Positions 8,137-16,421 of a DNA stretch of 40,685 bases are shown here, in pieces (position 1 is the stretch's first letter; each line of letters opens with the position of its first letter). This stretch comes from Actinomycetes bacterium (lineage in GTDB: Bacteria; Actinomycetota; Acidimicrobiia; Acidimicrobiales; Ilumatobacteraceae): the NCBI GenBank assembly GCA_025360105.1, contig JANYCT010000041.1, positions 1 through 40,685 of the forward strand, given 5' to 3'. Under the pieces are notes generated by a model that searched no databases, was not told the DNA's origin, and saw only the letters and a list, made by a program, of their open reading frames with translations. The position numbers and the translations under genes were made by a program.

Positions 8137-9834
8137 TCAGTGGGCGCCGAAGCGGACGAGGCGGCCGGGCGTGGCGCCTGTGGGCTCGCCGTCGGCATAG
8201 GTCTGCACGCCGGCCACGAACGTGGCGCGGTAGCCATCGACGCGCTGCACGAGACGGCGTCCACCTGCGGGCAGGTCGAAGATCATCTCTGGTGCGTGCA
8301 GGGTGAGCGCGTCGAGATCGACGAGGTTGATGTCGGCGCGCTTGCCTGGCTCGAGCGTTCCGCGGTCGGTGAATCCGTACACCTCGGCGGTGCGACCGGT
8401 CTGCAGGTGCACGGCTTGCTCGAGTGAGATGCGCTCGCCGCGATCGCGGTCGCGAACCCACAGCGTGAGCAATGACGTGGGCATGCTCACGTCGCAGATC
8501 AAGCCGCAGTGCGCGCCGCCATCGCTGAGGCCGAGCACCGCGTTCGGGTGCAGCATCATCTCGCGGATGGCATCGAGGTTGGTGTCCTCGTAGCTCGCCA
8601 ACGGAGCGAATAAGAACGCGGTTCCGTCGCGCTCGAGCATCCAGTCGAGCACCACCTCCTCTGGGCGTCGACCTTCGCGCTCGGCGACGGCAGCCACGCT
8701 GGTCTCGGGGGCGGGCTCGTAGTCGGGAGGATCGCCCAAGGGGAAGATGCGGCCCCAGCGCGACATCAGGTAACGCGCTACCGGGCTGTGCGTGGTTGGT
8801 TCGTCGGCAAGCAATGCTGCGCGGACCTCTGGGCGCTTCAGCTGCTCGACTCGCTGAGCCAGCGGCAACGTGCTGAGCTTGCGATATGTGGGATGAGTGA
8901 TGAACGGGTGCAGCGACGACTGCAATCCGAACATCATGCCAGTGGGGCGGCACGGCACTTGCGGAACGATAGTGAGCCCATCGGCGGCAGCGTCGGCCGC
9001 ACTTTGGAGTGCAGCGCGATAGGCGAGCGGATCAGCGGCGGTCTGCGCGAGTGAGTACGTGACAGTGGCGCCAGTACGCCGGGCGATCTCCGCCATCCAT
9101 TCGCCGACCTCACGCACGGGTGATCCGTCGTCGATGAGTTGGAACACGCCGTGTCCTGCCAAGCCGACGGCATCGCCGATCGCCATCAATTCGTCGATCG
9201 GCGCGTGCGTGCCGGGCACCAGACCGTGGCGCGAACGGTGCAGCATCGTGCGCGATGTAGAGAACCCAACAGCGCCAGCCTCGAGTGCCTCACGCGTGAG
9301 CCGGGCCATCTCAGCAATTTCGTCAGCCGTTGCGTCCTCGTGTGCGCGCTCGCCGAGAACGTATGCGCGCAGCGCTGCGTGTGGCACCTGCGCAGCGATA
9401 TCGAGCACGCGCTCGGTCATATCGAGCGCATCGAGATACTCGGGGAACGACTCCCACTGCCAGTCCATTCCCTCGTGGAGCGCAGTGCCCGGGATGTCTT
9501 CGACGCCTTCCATCAGCTCAATCAGGAAATCGTGTCCGTCGGCTCGCACTGGTGCGAATCCGACGCCGCAGTTGCCCATGACCACGGTGGTAACACCATG
9601 CCAGCTCGATGGCGTGACCTGTGGGTCCCATGTGACCTGGCCGTCGTAGTGGGTATGGATATCGACCCAGCCCGGCATGACAGCAAGGCCTGTTGCGTCG
9701 ATCTCACGCCGACCAGCGCCCTCCACAACACCGATCGCTGTCACAACACCGTTCGTGACGGCCACGTCGCCCACGAAACCATCTGCCCCCGTTCCGTCGA
9801 CAACATTTCCCCCGCGAATCACCAAGTCATGCAT
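8137..9834 (-). CDS. N-acyl-D-amino-acid deacylase family amidohydrolase
   Basis: A 565-residue amidohydrolase-superfamily protein. The N-terminal beta sandwich (MHDLVIRGGNVVDGTGADG) leads to the metal-binding HxH in PGWVDIHTHYDGQ. NCGVGFAPV follows, a hallmark of the D-aminoacylase branch, and GLSDGGAHCG supplies the conserved Asp of the (beta/alpha)8 barrel. The C-terminal part returns to the sandwich (GTLEPGKRADINLVDLD). The family cleaves N-acyl-D-amino acids or related N-acyl bonds in the cytoplasm; the exact substrate cannot be read here. The ATG at 9834 lies 34 bases after the stop of the MaoC-like gene, giving a three-gene operon with the gene beginning near 10941. Confidence 0.9.
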   Translation of the reverse strand: MHDLVIRGGNVVDGTGADGFVGDVAVTNGVVTAIGVVEGAGRREIDATGLAVMPGWVDIHTHYDGQVTWDPQVTPSSWHGVTTVVMGNCGVGFAPVRADGHDFLIELMEGVEDIPGTALHEGMDWQWESFPEYLDALDMTERVLDIAAQVPHAALRAYVLGERAHEDATADEIAEMARLTREALEAGAVGFSTSRTMLHRSRHGLVPGTHAPIDELMAIGDAVGLAGHGVFQLIDDGSPVREVGEWMAEIARRTGATVTYSLAQTAADPLAYRAALQSAADAAADGLTIVPQVPCRPTGMMFGLQSSLHPFITHPTYRKLSTLPLAQRVEQLKRPEVRAALLADEPTTHSPVARYLMSRWGRIFPLGDPPDYEPAPETSVAAVAEREGRRPEEVVLDWMLERDGTAFLFAPLASYEDTNLDAIREMMLHPNAVLGLSDGGAHCGLICDVSMPTSLLTLWVRDRDRGERISLEQAVHLQTGRTAEVYGFTDRGTLEPGKRADINLVDLDALTLHAPEMIFDLPAGGRRLVQRVDGYRATFVAGVQTYADGEPTGATPGRLVRFGAH

Positions 9835-9868
9835 GCCGAAAACCTACTCGTCGGCATCCGTCAGCCGC

Positions 9869-10591
9869 TTACGGAAGGGCGACGATCGCTTCGTGTTCGA
9901 GTGTTGCGACGAGCACCCCATTCACTTCGATGTGTACGTCGAGGATGGCCCGTTCGCCATGCGACTCGAAGCGTCGAACGACCACCGCGTGTACGTCGGC
10001 GATCGAACCAGCCGCAGCTGTGGCGTGATGGCGCACGATGCTGCGCGTGTGGATCCAACTGCCGCGGGCGACTTCGGCGTGGACCATGTGGTTTGCGAGC
10101 GCGAGCCAGACCGCCGGATGCACGATGTCGAGTTCCTCGAACAACGCAAAGTCATCTCCGGCGCGTGACCCATAGTCCGCTCCCCATTCACCGGCCAGGT
10201 GTAATCGTTTGCTGGTGAGTCGTTCGCCCGGCCCCATTGCAGTCGGCGCTCCGCCGTCGCGCACGGCCCGGAACACTGCGCGTGGCTGGTCGGGCTCGTC
10301 GGTGAGTGCCTGCACGACCACTGCGCAGCCATCTGCCGCAGGCGAGCATCGCAGTGTGTCCTGATCGAACACGGGTCGTCGGAAACGCACCTCGCCGCCG
10401 CCGCCCTGCAGCCAATCGACACCCCATGCGGCCACGATCGGATGGGTGAGATAGGCATACGTGGTGACCCCAGCGACGAGCGCTCGGGGAAACCCTGCGG
10501 CCTGCGCGCCCGCGTCTGTGTGGATCACGTTGCGCGCGTGCTCCGGCAGATTCTGCGCGGTCACGGTCCACAGCATCGGGTCGGTCGTCAC
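9869..10591 (-). CDS. MaoC-like hotdog-fold acyl dehydratase family protein
   Basis: A 240-residue protein. The hydratase-2-type segment (NVIHTDAGAQAAGFPRALVA, then GVTTYAYLTHP) has the conserved His and Asp after the first hotdog strand. A second half with similar strand pattern suggests a double-hotdog arrangement. Such proteins hydrate enoyl-CoAs or act on related acyl thioesters. The start is taken as GTG at 10591, overlapping the TGA of the preceding gene (GTGA), which implies translational coupling. A longer open frame reaches 10930, but that part lies on top of the upstream gene and looks random. Confidence 0.8.
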   Translation of the reverse strand: MTTDPMLWTVTAQNLPEHARNVIHTDAGAQAAGFPRALVAGVTTYAYLTHPIVAAWGVDWLQGGGGEVRFRRPVFDQDTLRCSPAADGCAVVVQALTDEPDQPRAVFRAVRDGGAPTAMGPGERLTSKRLHLAGEWGADYGSRAGDDFALFEELDIVHPAVWLALANHMVHAEVARGSWIHTRSIVRHHATAAAGSIADVHAVVVRRFESHGERAILDVHIEVNGVLVATLEHEAIVALP

Positions 10592-10941
10592 AACATCGCT
10601 TCCTTCACGAGCGTGCCGGCTCGATCGAAGGTTCGCCACGTGCTCACCCATGTGCCGAGCGTGAACTGACCCGTGCGCAGGAGTGATCCGGCTTTGCGAT
10701 ACCACCTCGATGCGCCGTGCAGTTCGCCGTTGCCGATGCCGCACTTCGATTGAAGAAACCCATTGCCGGAGAACACTCGCGCCTTGCCGTTGGTCACAGA
10801 GCATTCCGACTCCATCTCTAGTCCAACCGCTACGAGCTTGCGGAGCAGCGCAATTGGTGACGGCGTATCCACTGCGAATCGAAGGGTGCCGGCGTCGTGG
10901 TCGTAGCCGGCGAGCTCTGATTCGATCCATTCATCCTCCAC
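10588..10941 (-). CDS. conserved-looking hypothetical protein, first gene of the deacylase operon
   Basis: I do not recognise the family. The body is about 117 residues, starting EDEWIESELAGYDHD. It holds regular beta-strand/helix alternation and ends RTFDRAGTLVKEAML. The GTG at 10941 is chosen because the extra N-terminal part from the ATG at 11043 is basic, low in complexity and would leave only 15 bases to the divergent dabB start; the longer form remains possible. It has two cysteines, no membrane segment and no signal peptide. Its stop overlaps the MaoC-like start, so it is the leading gene of a three-gene operon and may assist acyl-CoA or N-acyl-amino-acid metabolism, by context only. 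Confidence 0.6.
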   Translation of the reverse strand: MEDEWIESELAGYDHDAGTLRFAVDTPSPIALLRKLVAVGLEMESECSVTNGKARVFSGNGFLQSKCGIGNGELHGASRWYRKAGSLLRTGQFTLGTWVSTWRTFDRAGTLVKEAML

Positions 10942-11046
10942 TGTGGTGACTGTAGTAGAGCCATGCGTGAGGTCCTGTTGCGGCCCGAGCCGCCGCGCCG
11001 CCCGTCGAGATCGCACGAAGCGAGAATGAAAACGGTATTTCAATAG

Positions 11047-11062
11047 ACATATCTGAGTATGT
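11047..11062. promoter_or_regulatory. inverted repeat ACATA-N6-TATGT at the dab operon start
   Basis: A perfect 5-base inverted repeat with a 6-base spacer sits between the divergent genes. It overlaps the first possible dabB ATG (11059). It could be an operator for the winged-helix protein encoded at the end of the same operon. Short palindromes also arise by chance, so confidence is low. Confidence 0.3.
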
Positions 11063-12600
11063 ATGGTCGGTTCATGAGTTTGTGGCCTCTCGTCGCGTTT
11101 CTCGTCATGCTTTCTCCGGTGCTGGCCGTGGGTGCTGCGTCTGTTGTCGGCCTGGCGGGAGTGGACGCGCTGCTCTCGGCTCTTGGCGTGGTTGGTGCAA
11201 TTGCGCTCGTCGTACGAGTCTCAATGCACGGTTCCGTGCAGATCACCGGTGACTTGTTCGTGGTCGATCGGGTGGCCGCCGCATGGACCGTGTTTGCGCT
11301 GGTAGTGGTTTTGGCCATTCGTATTTTCTCGCGGCGACTGCTCGCAGGTGATCCGCAGCGGCAACGTTTCCACGTCAGCAGCGCCGTCGCTGCAACCACG
11401 GGTGCGGCCTTGTTCTGCGCAAGCAATCTTGCGGTGATTGCCGGTATCGCGATGGCGACGAGCATCGCCTCGGCGGCTCTCGTGGGTTGCCGTCGCGACG
11501 GCGTGCCCGTGGCGCGACGCATGGCCATGGTGCTGCTCGGAGGCGACGCGCTACTCGCGACTGCCGTGCTGATCATCGCTCTCGACACGTCGATCACCGG
11601 GTCACGGGCGCTCGGCCAGATCACGGGTGCCCCCGCCAACATCGCCGCGACGCTCGTTGTTGTTGCAGCACTCGTGCGATGCGCGCAGGTTCCATTTCAC
11701 GCCTGGCTGCCGCGCACGCTCGTTGCTCCGACTCCCGCTTCGGCGCTGCTGCATGCCGGACTGGTCAATGCCGGAGGCGTGATTCTCATTCGCTTTGCGC
11801 CTCTGGTTGCGCGGTCGCTCAGCGCAACGATCTTGGGCATTTCTTTGGCCACACTGGGAATGGTGGTCGGAGCCGCGGTGATGCAGACCCGTTCCGAGGT
11901 GAAGAGCGGACTCGTCTGGTCCACGACGGCCCAGATGGGGTTCATGCTCGTGCAAATCCTCGTGGGCATCGGACCCGCTGCCGCGATGCACCTGATCGCA
12001 CACGGCGCGTACAAATCAAACCTGTTCCTGTTGAGCGGATCCACAATCGAGCACGACGCGGAAACGCATCCTCCAATCACCATGGTGCAGCACGTTGCAG
12101 CCCTGGTTCTGGCGGTAGTCATGGTTGGCGCTGCCGTGGCGAGCACTGGCTATCACCTCAGTGGTTTCGGGGGAGCTGCAGCGCTGATCCCTGTCTTCGC
12201 TGTCCTGACCGTGCACGCCGTATTGGCGGGTCGGATCGGTTTGCCGCGCCGCGCCGCTCGTTCCACTATTGCGCTGGTGGTCGGGCTGACCGTTGCGGCG
12301 ACCGTCTATCTGGCTCTCATCAACGGGTTCGAGTCATGGCTCCGGCTTCCTGAAGCAATCCCGAGCGGCGCGCGCATCTTGACCATTCTGGTCGTGGTGG
12401 CATCGATCCTGGGATCGGTACTGACCTCTGGCTCACGACTTGTACCAGACCAGCTGGCCATCGCCATCCGAGCACGTGTGCTCGCAGCTGGACGCCGCCC
12501 AGCGATGCAGGCTGCGACGCTCGTCAGCACAAAGGTGGCCGCGTCGGCCCATCCGCAACTCTGCGACCACGCTGTCGCGGTGCGTTCGGGAGCATCGTGA
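11059..12600 (+). CDS. dabB: DabB: NADH-quinone-oxidoreductase subunit-5-like ion channel of the DAB carbon transporter
   Basis: An approximately 513-residue polytopic protein of the proton-conducting NuoL/MrpA family. It keeps the core signature VPFHAWLPRTLVAPTPASAL, followed by LLHAGLVNAGGVILIRF and the later helix with VWSTTAQMGFMLVQI and HLIAHGAYKSNLFL. It is shorter than true NuoL and lies directly before a DUF2309 gene rather than in a complex I cluster, which identifies it as DabB. In the DAB system this subunit is proposed to couple a cation gradient to CO2 hydration by DabA. Its stop overlaps the dabA GTG (GTGA). A second ATG at 11074 (MSLWPLVAF) may be the true start, since it would leave the inverted repeat at 11047-11062 upstream. 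Confidence 0.9.
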   Translation: MYGRFMSLWPLVAFLVMLSPVLAVGAASVVGLAGVDALLSALGVVGAIALVVRVSMHGSVQITGDLFVVDRVAAAWTVFALVVVLAIRIFSRRLLAGDPQRQRFHVSSAVAATTGAALFCASNLAVIAGIAMATSIASAALVGCRRDGVPVARRMAMVLLGGDALLATAVLIIALDTSITGSRALGQITGAPANIAATLVVVAALVRCAQVPFHAWLPRTLVAPTPASALLHAGLVNAGGVILIRFAPLVARSLSATILGISLATLGMVVGAAVMQTRSEVKSGLVWSTTAQMGFMLVQILVGIGPAAAMHLIAHGAYKSNLFLLSGSTIEHDAETHPPITMVQHVAALVLAVVMVGAAVASTGYHLSGFGGAAALIPVFAVLTVHAVLAGRIGLPRRAARSTIALVVGLTVAATVYLALINGFESWLRLPEAIPSGARILTILVVVASILGSVLTSGSRLVPDQLAIAIRARVLAAGRRPAMQAATLVSTKVAASAHPQLCDHAVAVRSGAS

Positions 12601-14981
12601 CCAACACACCAAACCTGATCCATCGTGTCGACATCGCAACACTTGTCGATGTCGCTCAACGGGTGGTTCCGCCGATGTGGGGCCTCGACGGGTTCGTCGC
12701 AGTGAATCCTCTGGGGGGCTTTGAGGACCTGCCATTCGAGACTGCGGCGCTGAAGGCGGGCGATCTGTTCGGGGCCCAGTGCTACCTCGCATCGAATGTC
12801 GATCGGTCGAGCGGCTCCCCTCTCATCACTACGCCGCTGAGCCACATCGCCAGAGCCGGCCTCATCAACGCGCCACGTATGCCGTCGGTCGAGCTGACCC
12901 GCCGAGGTACCGCCCACGTGGCCGAACTCGCTGACATGTACCTCGCCCATTGGTGCGCCAGCGTTCCGTGCGGACCCCTTCATGCGCGGGCCGGGCACGC
13001 AGGTTTCTTCGCGACGTGGCGTGCTCTCGCCACGCACGATCCCGATCTCCGCCGCCTGGCAGGGCGCGAACTCGCCAACCGCGTTTGCGCGCTTCCCGTC
13101 GTCGCCGGCGAGGCTGTTGCTGTTCTCCTGCAGCAGCTCGGCATCGCAGAGGACGATGCGGTGTCGTACCTCGAGGCACAGCTGACACGTTTGCCGGGGT
13201 GGGCCGCGGTCATGGCTCGTCGCGTCGTGGGAGGCCAGCGCCATGCGATGGTCGAGTACGTGGCCGTACGGCTTGCGCTGGAGCGAATCCTCGTCGATGC
13301 CAGCCGGACGCCGAGTTGTGTCGCTACTGAACACGGTGGCGCACCGGACTTGAGCAATCGAGCCGCGCAGCAGCTCGCTGCAGAGCACGCGTATCGCGAT
13401 CACCTGTTGTCGCTGCTCGCAGCGAATGCTCATGCTCGTGAGGGCGCTGAGGTCATCAGCGACAACAATCGCCCGTCGGCCCAAGTGGTGTGCTGCATCG
13501 ATGTTCGCTCCGAGGGACTGCGCCGTCATCTCGAGGCAATTGGACCGTACGAGACCTTCGGTTTTGCAGGTTTCTTCGGCCTTCCGATCGCCGTGCGTGG
13601 CGCGACGGCGACTGCAGCAGTTGCGTCGTGCCCGGTAATCCTCGATCCGAAGGCAATGATTGCCGAATACGTGGTGACAGGTTCGCTCCCTGCACCGGAG
13701 GATCGCGACCTCGCACATCGTTCGTTTCATGCTGCCAAAGCCGGGGCCACCTCGGGGTTCGTCCTCGCCGACGCGTCAGGTTGGTTGATGGCCCCACGCA
13801 GCCTGCTGCAGGCCGCGATGCCTGGTTTCTACTCGCGCGTGCAACACGCAGCGCGAAAGCTCATGGGTCGTCGAGTGCGCACACGATTCGCGCTCGACGT
13901 CAACTCGGTCTCTGCCACCGACGGGCGCGACGGCGACGGGCTGTCGGTCGATGAGCAGGCCCAACTCGCACTGGGTGCGTTCACTGCGATGGGCCTCACC
14001 GGCGGGTTCGCGCCGATTGTCGTGCTGTGCGGGCATCGCAGCGCCAACCAGAACAACCCCTACCGGTCTGCACTCGATTGCGGGGCGTGCGGAGGACATG
14101 CAGGTGGCCCCAACGCACGCATCCTTGCCGCCATCTGTAATCGAGCCGAGGTGCGCGCTCGTCTGGCTGATCACGGCATCGTCATCGGCGAAGGCACGTG
14201 GTTCGTCGCTGCCGAACACGAAACCACCGACGACACTGTGGCCCTGCTCGATGTTGACGATCTGCCAGTATCCGCGCGCGGCCTCCTCGAAAACGTCGAA
14301 CGCGATTTCGCCCGCGCGGGTGTTGCGAACTGCGCAGAACGGGCGCTGTCGATGCCGTCGTCACCGCTTGCTTGGCGTGGGGCCAGTCGCAGCAACGACC
14401 CGGCGCAGGTGGTGCCCGATTGGGGATTGGCCCGGTGCGCCGCAATCGTGGTCGGGCCGCGCGCGTTATCTGCGGGGCTCAACCTCGAACGTCGCACGTT
14501 CCTGCACTCGTACGCACCCCTCGATGATCCCGAGGGCATCGTGCTCGAAGCGGTGATGACCGGACCGGTGGTGGTGGCGCACTGGATCTGTTCGCAGTAC
14601 TACTTCTCCACGGTCGACCCGCACGCGTTCGGGGCTGGCTCAAAGCCGTTGCACAACGTGATCGGCAGAGTCGGCGTCGGCGAAGGATTGGGGGTCGATG
14701 TTCGCATCGGCCTACCGCTTGAATCGGTCTGGTTCGACGGCCACCCGGTGCATGATCCGCTGCGTTTGCTGGTGGTCATCGATGCCCCAGCCGAACGGCT
14801 CGATGCCGTCATCGCCCGCAACCCGGTACTGCGGCGGTTGTTCGATCACGGCTGGGCAAGCGTCGCGATTTGCGACTCGAACGAACCCTCGGGTTTCCGG
14901 TGCCGCTCGCGGGCTGGAACGTGGGAATCCTGGAATTCGGTATCGCCTCCGGGCATGCATCGCCACCTACCATCACTCTGA
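12597..14981 (+). CDS. dabA: DabA: DUF2309 zinc-dependent carbonic-anhydrase-like subunit of the DAB transporter
   Basis: A 794-residue protein of the UPF0753/DUF2309 family. The N-terminus has the family motif GLDGFVAVNPLGGFEDLPF. The zinc-site motif CIDVRSEG places Cys300 and Asp302. CGHRSANQNNPY gives His480 and LDCGACGGHAGGPNAR gives Cys495. The spacing (Cys-x-Asp; His then Cys 15 residues later) equals that of the characterised Halothiobacillus neapolitanus DabA (C351, D353, H524, C539). In that system DabA with DabB converts CO2 to bicarbonate vectorially and accumulates inorganic carbon. GTG at 12597 overlaps the dabB stop. The RBS-preceded PII-like gene follows after 16 bases, so the four genes are one operon. 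Confidence 0.93.
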   Translation: MTNTPNLIHRVDIATLVDVAQRVVPPMWGLDGFVAVNPLGGFEDLPFETAALKAGDLFGAQCYLASNVDRSSGSPLITTPLSHIARAGLINAPRMPSVELTRRGTAHVAELADMYLAHWCASVPCGPLHARAGHAGFFATWRALATHDPDLRRLAGRELANRVCALPVVAGEAVAVLLQQLGIAEDDAVSYLEAQLTRLPGWAAVMARRVVGGQRHAMVEYVAVRLALERILVDASRTPSCVATEHGGAPDLSNRAAQQLAAEHAYRDHLLSLLAANAHAREGAEVISDNNRPSAQVVCCIDVRSEGLRRHLEAIGPYETFGFAGFFGLPIAVRGATATAAVASCPVILDPKAMIAEYVVTGSLPAPEDRDLAHRSFHAAKAGATSGFVLADASGWLMAPRSLLQAAMPGFYSRVQHAARKLMGRRVRTRFALDVNSVSATDGRDGDGLSVDEQAQLALGAFTAMGLTGGFAPIVVLCGHRSANQNNPYRSALDCGACGGHAGGPNARILAAICNRAEVRARLADHGIVIGEGTWFVAAEHETTDDTVALLDVDDLPVSARGLLENVERDFARAGVANCAERALSMPSSPLAWRGASRSNDPAQVVPDWGLARCAAIVVGPRALSAGLNLERRTFLHSYAPLDDPEGIVLEAVMTGPVVVAHWICSQYYFSTVDPHAFGAGSKPLHNVIGRVGVGEGLGVDVRIGLPLESVWFDGHPVHDPLRLLVVIDAPAERLDAVIARNPVLRRLFDHGWASVAICDSNEPSGFRCRSRAGTWESWNSVSPPGMHRHLPSL

Positions 14982-14997
14982 CCTCGGAGAGGACATC

Positions 14998-15339
14998 ATG
15001 ACCATTGACGAAACAGCCAACAACGGCCTGTACCGGATGACGAAAGTTGAGGTCGTCGTCAACGGCACCGACGTTCAGAGTGTGCAGAGCATCTTCGAGG
15101 AGACCGGCGTTAGCGGCTTCACGATGATCGGCAACGTGTCCGGGCGCGGGCACACCGGTTACCACGAGGGTCGATTGGCCTTCAACGATCGCGATGGACT
15201 CAGCATGCTCATCACCGTTGCTCCCGACGACAAGGCGGCGAACCTGATCGAGCGACTTCGTCGGCTGCTGGCCAACCGTCCCGGAGTGATGTTCGTGTCC
15301 GAGACCCAGGTCAGCCGACCCGACTATTTCATCGGCTGA
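14998..15339 (+). CDS. PII-like signal protein (CPII type) of the dab operon
   Basis: A 113-residue protein with the PII fold pattern. Strand 1 reads YRMTKVEVVVNGTDVQSVQS. A glycine/histidine-rich loop (GNVSGRGHTGYHEGRL) replaces the classical T-loop entry, and SMLITVAPDDKAANLIERLR plus MFVSETQVSRPDYFIG complete the ferredoxin-like repeat. The T-loop is short and lacks the uridylylated tyrosine of GlnB. PII-like proteins of this sort are known beside SbtA and DAB-type carbon transporters, where adenine nucleotides or bicarbonate are the likely signals. A strong ribosome-binding stretch (CGGAGAGG) precedes the ATG at 14998. It probably regulates DabAB by direct contact. Confidence 0.85.
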   Translation: MTIDETANNGLYRMTKVEVVVNGTDVQSVQSIFEETGVSGFTMIGNVSGRGHTGYHEGRLAFNDRDGLSMLITVAPDDKAANLIERLRRLLANRPGVMFVSETQVSRPDYFIG

Positions 15340-15659
15340 TGAGAGGGGTCTCAACCGTGGTGACGTCGAGTGAGCGGGAGAACGTTCGGTCCAGTTGGAC
15401 CTTCTTCACCAACCATGCGCATGTGCTGATCGCCCTGAGCCGCGACCCCGAACTGCGTCAGCGCGACCTCAGCCAACTCGTGGGCATCACCCCGGCGGCG
15501 GTGCAGCGCATTCTGAACGACCTCGTCGATGGTGACTATCTCCGTCGCGAGCGCATCGGACGTCGCAACCGCTACGAGATCGCGACCAATGTGGCCCTGC
15601 GCCACCCGTTGGTGGCCGACCACATCTTCGATGAGATCCTGACGTTGCTTCGCGACTGA
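15339..15659 (+). CDS. winged-helix transcriptional regulator (MarR/ArsR-like)
   Basis: A 106-residue winged helix-turn-helix protein. The sequence [20 protein letters not shown] is followed by [20 protein letters not shown] (recognition helix) and a basic wing ([15 protein letters not shown]). The ATG at 15339 overlaps the last base of the PII-like stop (TGATG), so it is translationally coupled and likely senses or sets expression of the dab operon. A GTG at 15360 is a possible shorter start. No metal-binding cysteines are present, so it is not a metal sensor. Confidence 0.82.
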   Translation: MRGVSTVVTSSERENVRSSWTFFTNHAHVLIALSRDPELRQRDLSQLVGITPAAVQRILNDLVDGDYLRRERIGRRNRYEIATNVALRHPLVADHIFDEILTLLRD

Positions 15660-15765
15660 ACCGTTCGTCGCATCGGTGACGCGGATGCTGTGCGCGGGCT
15701 GGCAGCATCGGACAACTCAACCATTGCTACGGTCAGGTCGAGCGCGGATCAACTCAGGGGGAACC

Positions 15766-16308
15766 ATGTCGAAGGCCAAGGGAACGGCGCCATCGGGGGC
15801 AGGGTCGGTCGGTGAGCCGATGCCGGTGATCGGGCCGCGGCTCGGCAGGCGTCGCCGCATCGCCCTCGTTGCTCACGACAACATGAAGCGCGACCTTCTG
15901 GAGTGGGCGCGCTTCAACAGCGAGGTACTCGCTGAACACGACCTGTACGGCACCGGCACCACCGGGGGAATGATCGCACGTGAACTCGGACTCGAGGTTG
16001 CTCTGTTCAAGAGCGGGCCGCTTGGAGGTGACCAGCAGCTCGGCGCGAAGATCGCCGAGGGGGACCTCGATCTCGTGCTGTTCTTTTGGGACCCGCTCGA
16101 GCCGCAGCCACACGATCCCGACGTGCGCGCGTTGCTGCGCATCGCAGTCGTCTGGAACATTCCCATTGCCTGCAACCGTGCGACGGCCGATTACCTCATC
16201 TCGTCGCCGCTACTCGACAGCGATTATCAGCCCGTGAAACCCGACTATGGAACGCCTCGGATCGACGAATCCGGACGTGGCACCTACGCCGATGAACACA
16301 CGCTCTGA
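15766..16308 (+). CDS. mgsA: methylglyoxal synthase
   Basis: Converts dihydroxyacetone phosphate to methylglyoxal and phosphate, a bypass of lower glycolysis. The 180-residue protein carries an N-terminal extension of about 30 residues before the core. Catalytic landmarks are ALVAHDNMK (His37, equivalent to E. coli His19), SGPLGGDQQ (Asp89, equivalent to Asp71) and [12 protein letters not shown] (His116, equivalent to His98), followed by [13 protein letters not shown]. The ATG at 15766 has a strong AGGGGGA Shine-Dalgarno. It stands about 100 bases after the dab operon and may have its own promoter. Confidence 0.93.
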   Translation: MSKAKGTAPSGAGSVGEPMPVIGPRLGRRRRIALVAHDNMKRDLLEWARFNSEVLAEHDLYGTGTTGGMIARELGLEVALFKSGPLGGDQQLGAKIAEGDLDLVLFFWDPLEPQPHDPDVRALLRIAVVWNIPIACNRATADYLISSPLLDSDYQPVKPDYGTPRIDESGRGTYADEHTL

Positions 16309-16343
16309 CGTCTCTCTGTGACCTCCGCGGGTGACTGCCGCGT

Positions 16344-16373
16344 TTGACTGCTGGCAAGTTGTGGCGGTATCTT
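16344..16373 (+). promoter_or_regulatory. sigma70-like promoter before the DUF2855 gene
   Basis: TTGACT (16344-16349) and TATCTT (16368-16373) are separated by 18 bases, with five and four matches to the -35 and -10 consensus. The element lies about 50 bases upstream of the ATG at 16422, a fitting distance. Assigned by eye only. Confidence 0.4.
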
Positions 16374-16421
16374 TGCCAAAACATTTGGCCGAGCGTACGG
16401 GCAACTTTGGGAGAGTCACGG

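Noticed and set aside
9139-10218. 359-codon plus-strand frame
   Set aside because: Antisense to the deacylase and MaoC-like genes; Cys/Arg-rich shadow composition.
12306-13730. 474-codon minus-strand open frame across dabB/dabA
   Set aside because: Lies opposite DabA zinc-site coding sequence and has no domain signature.
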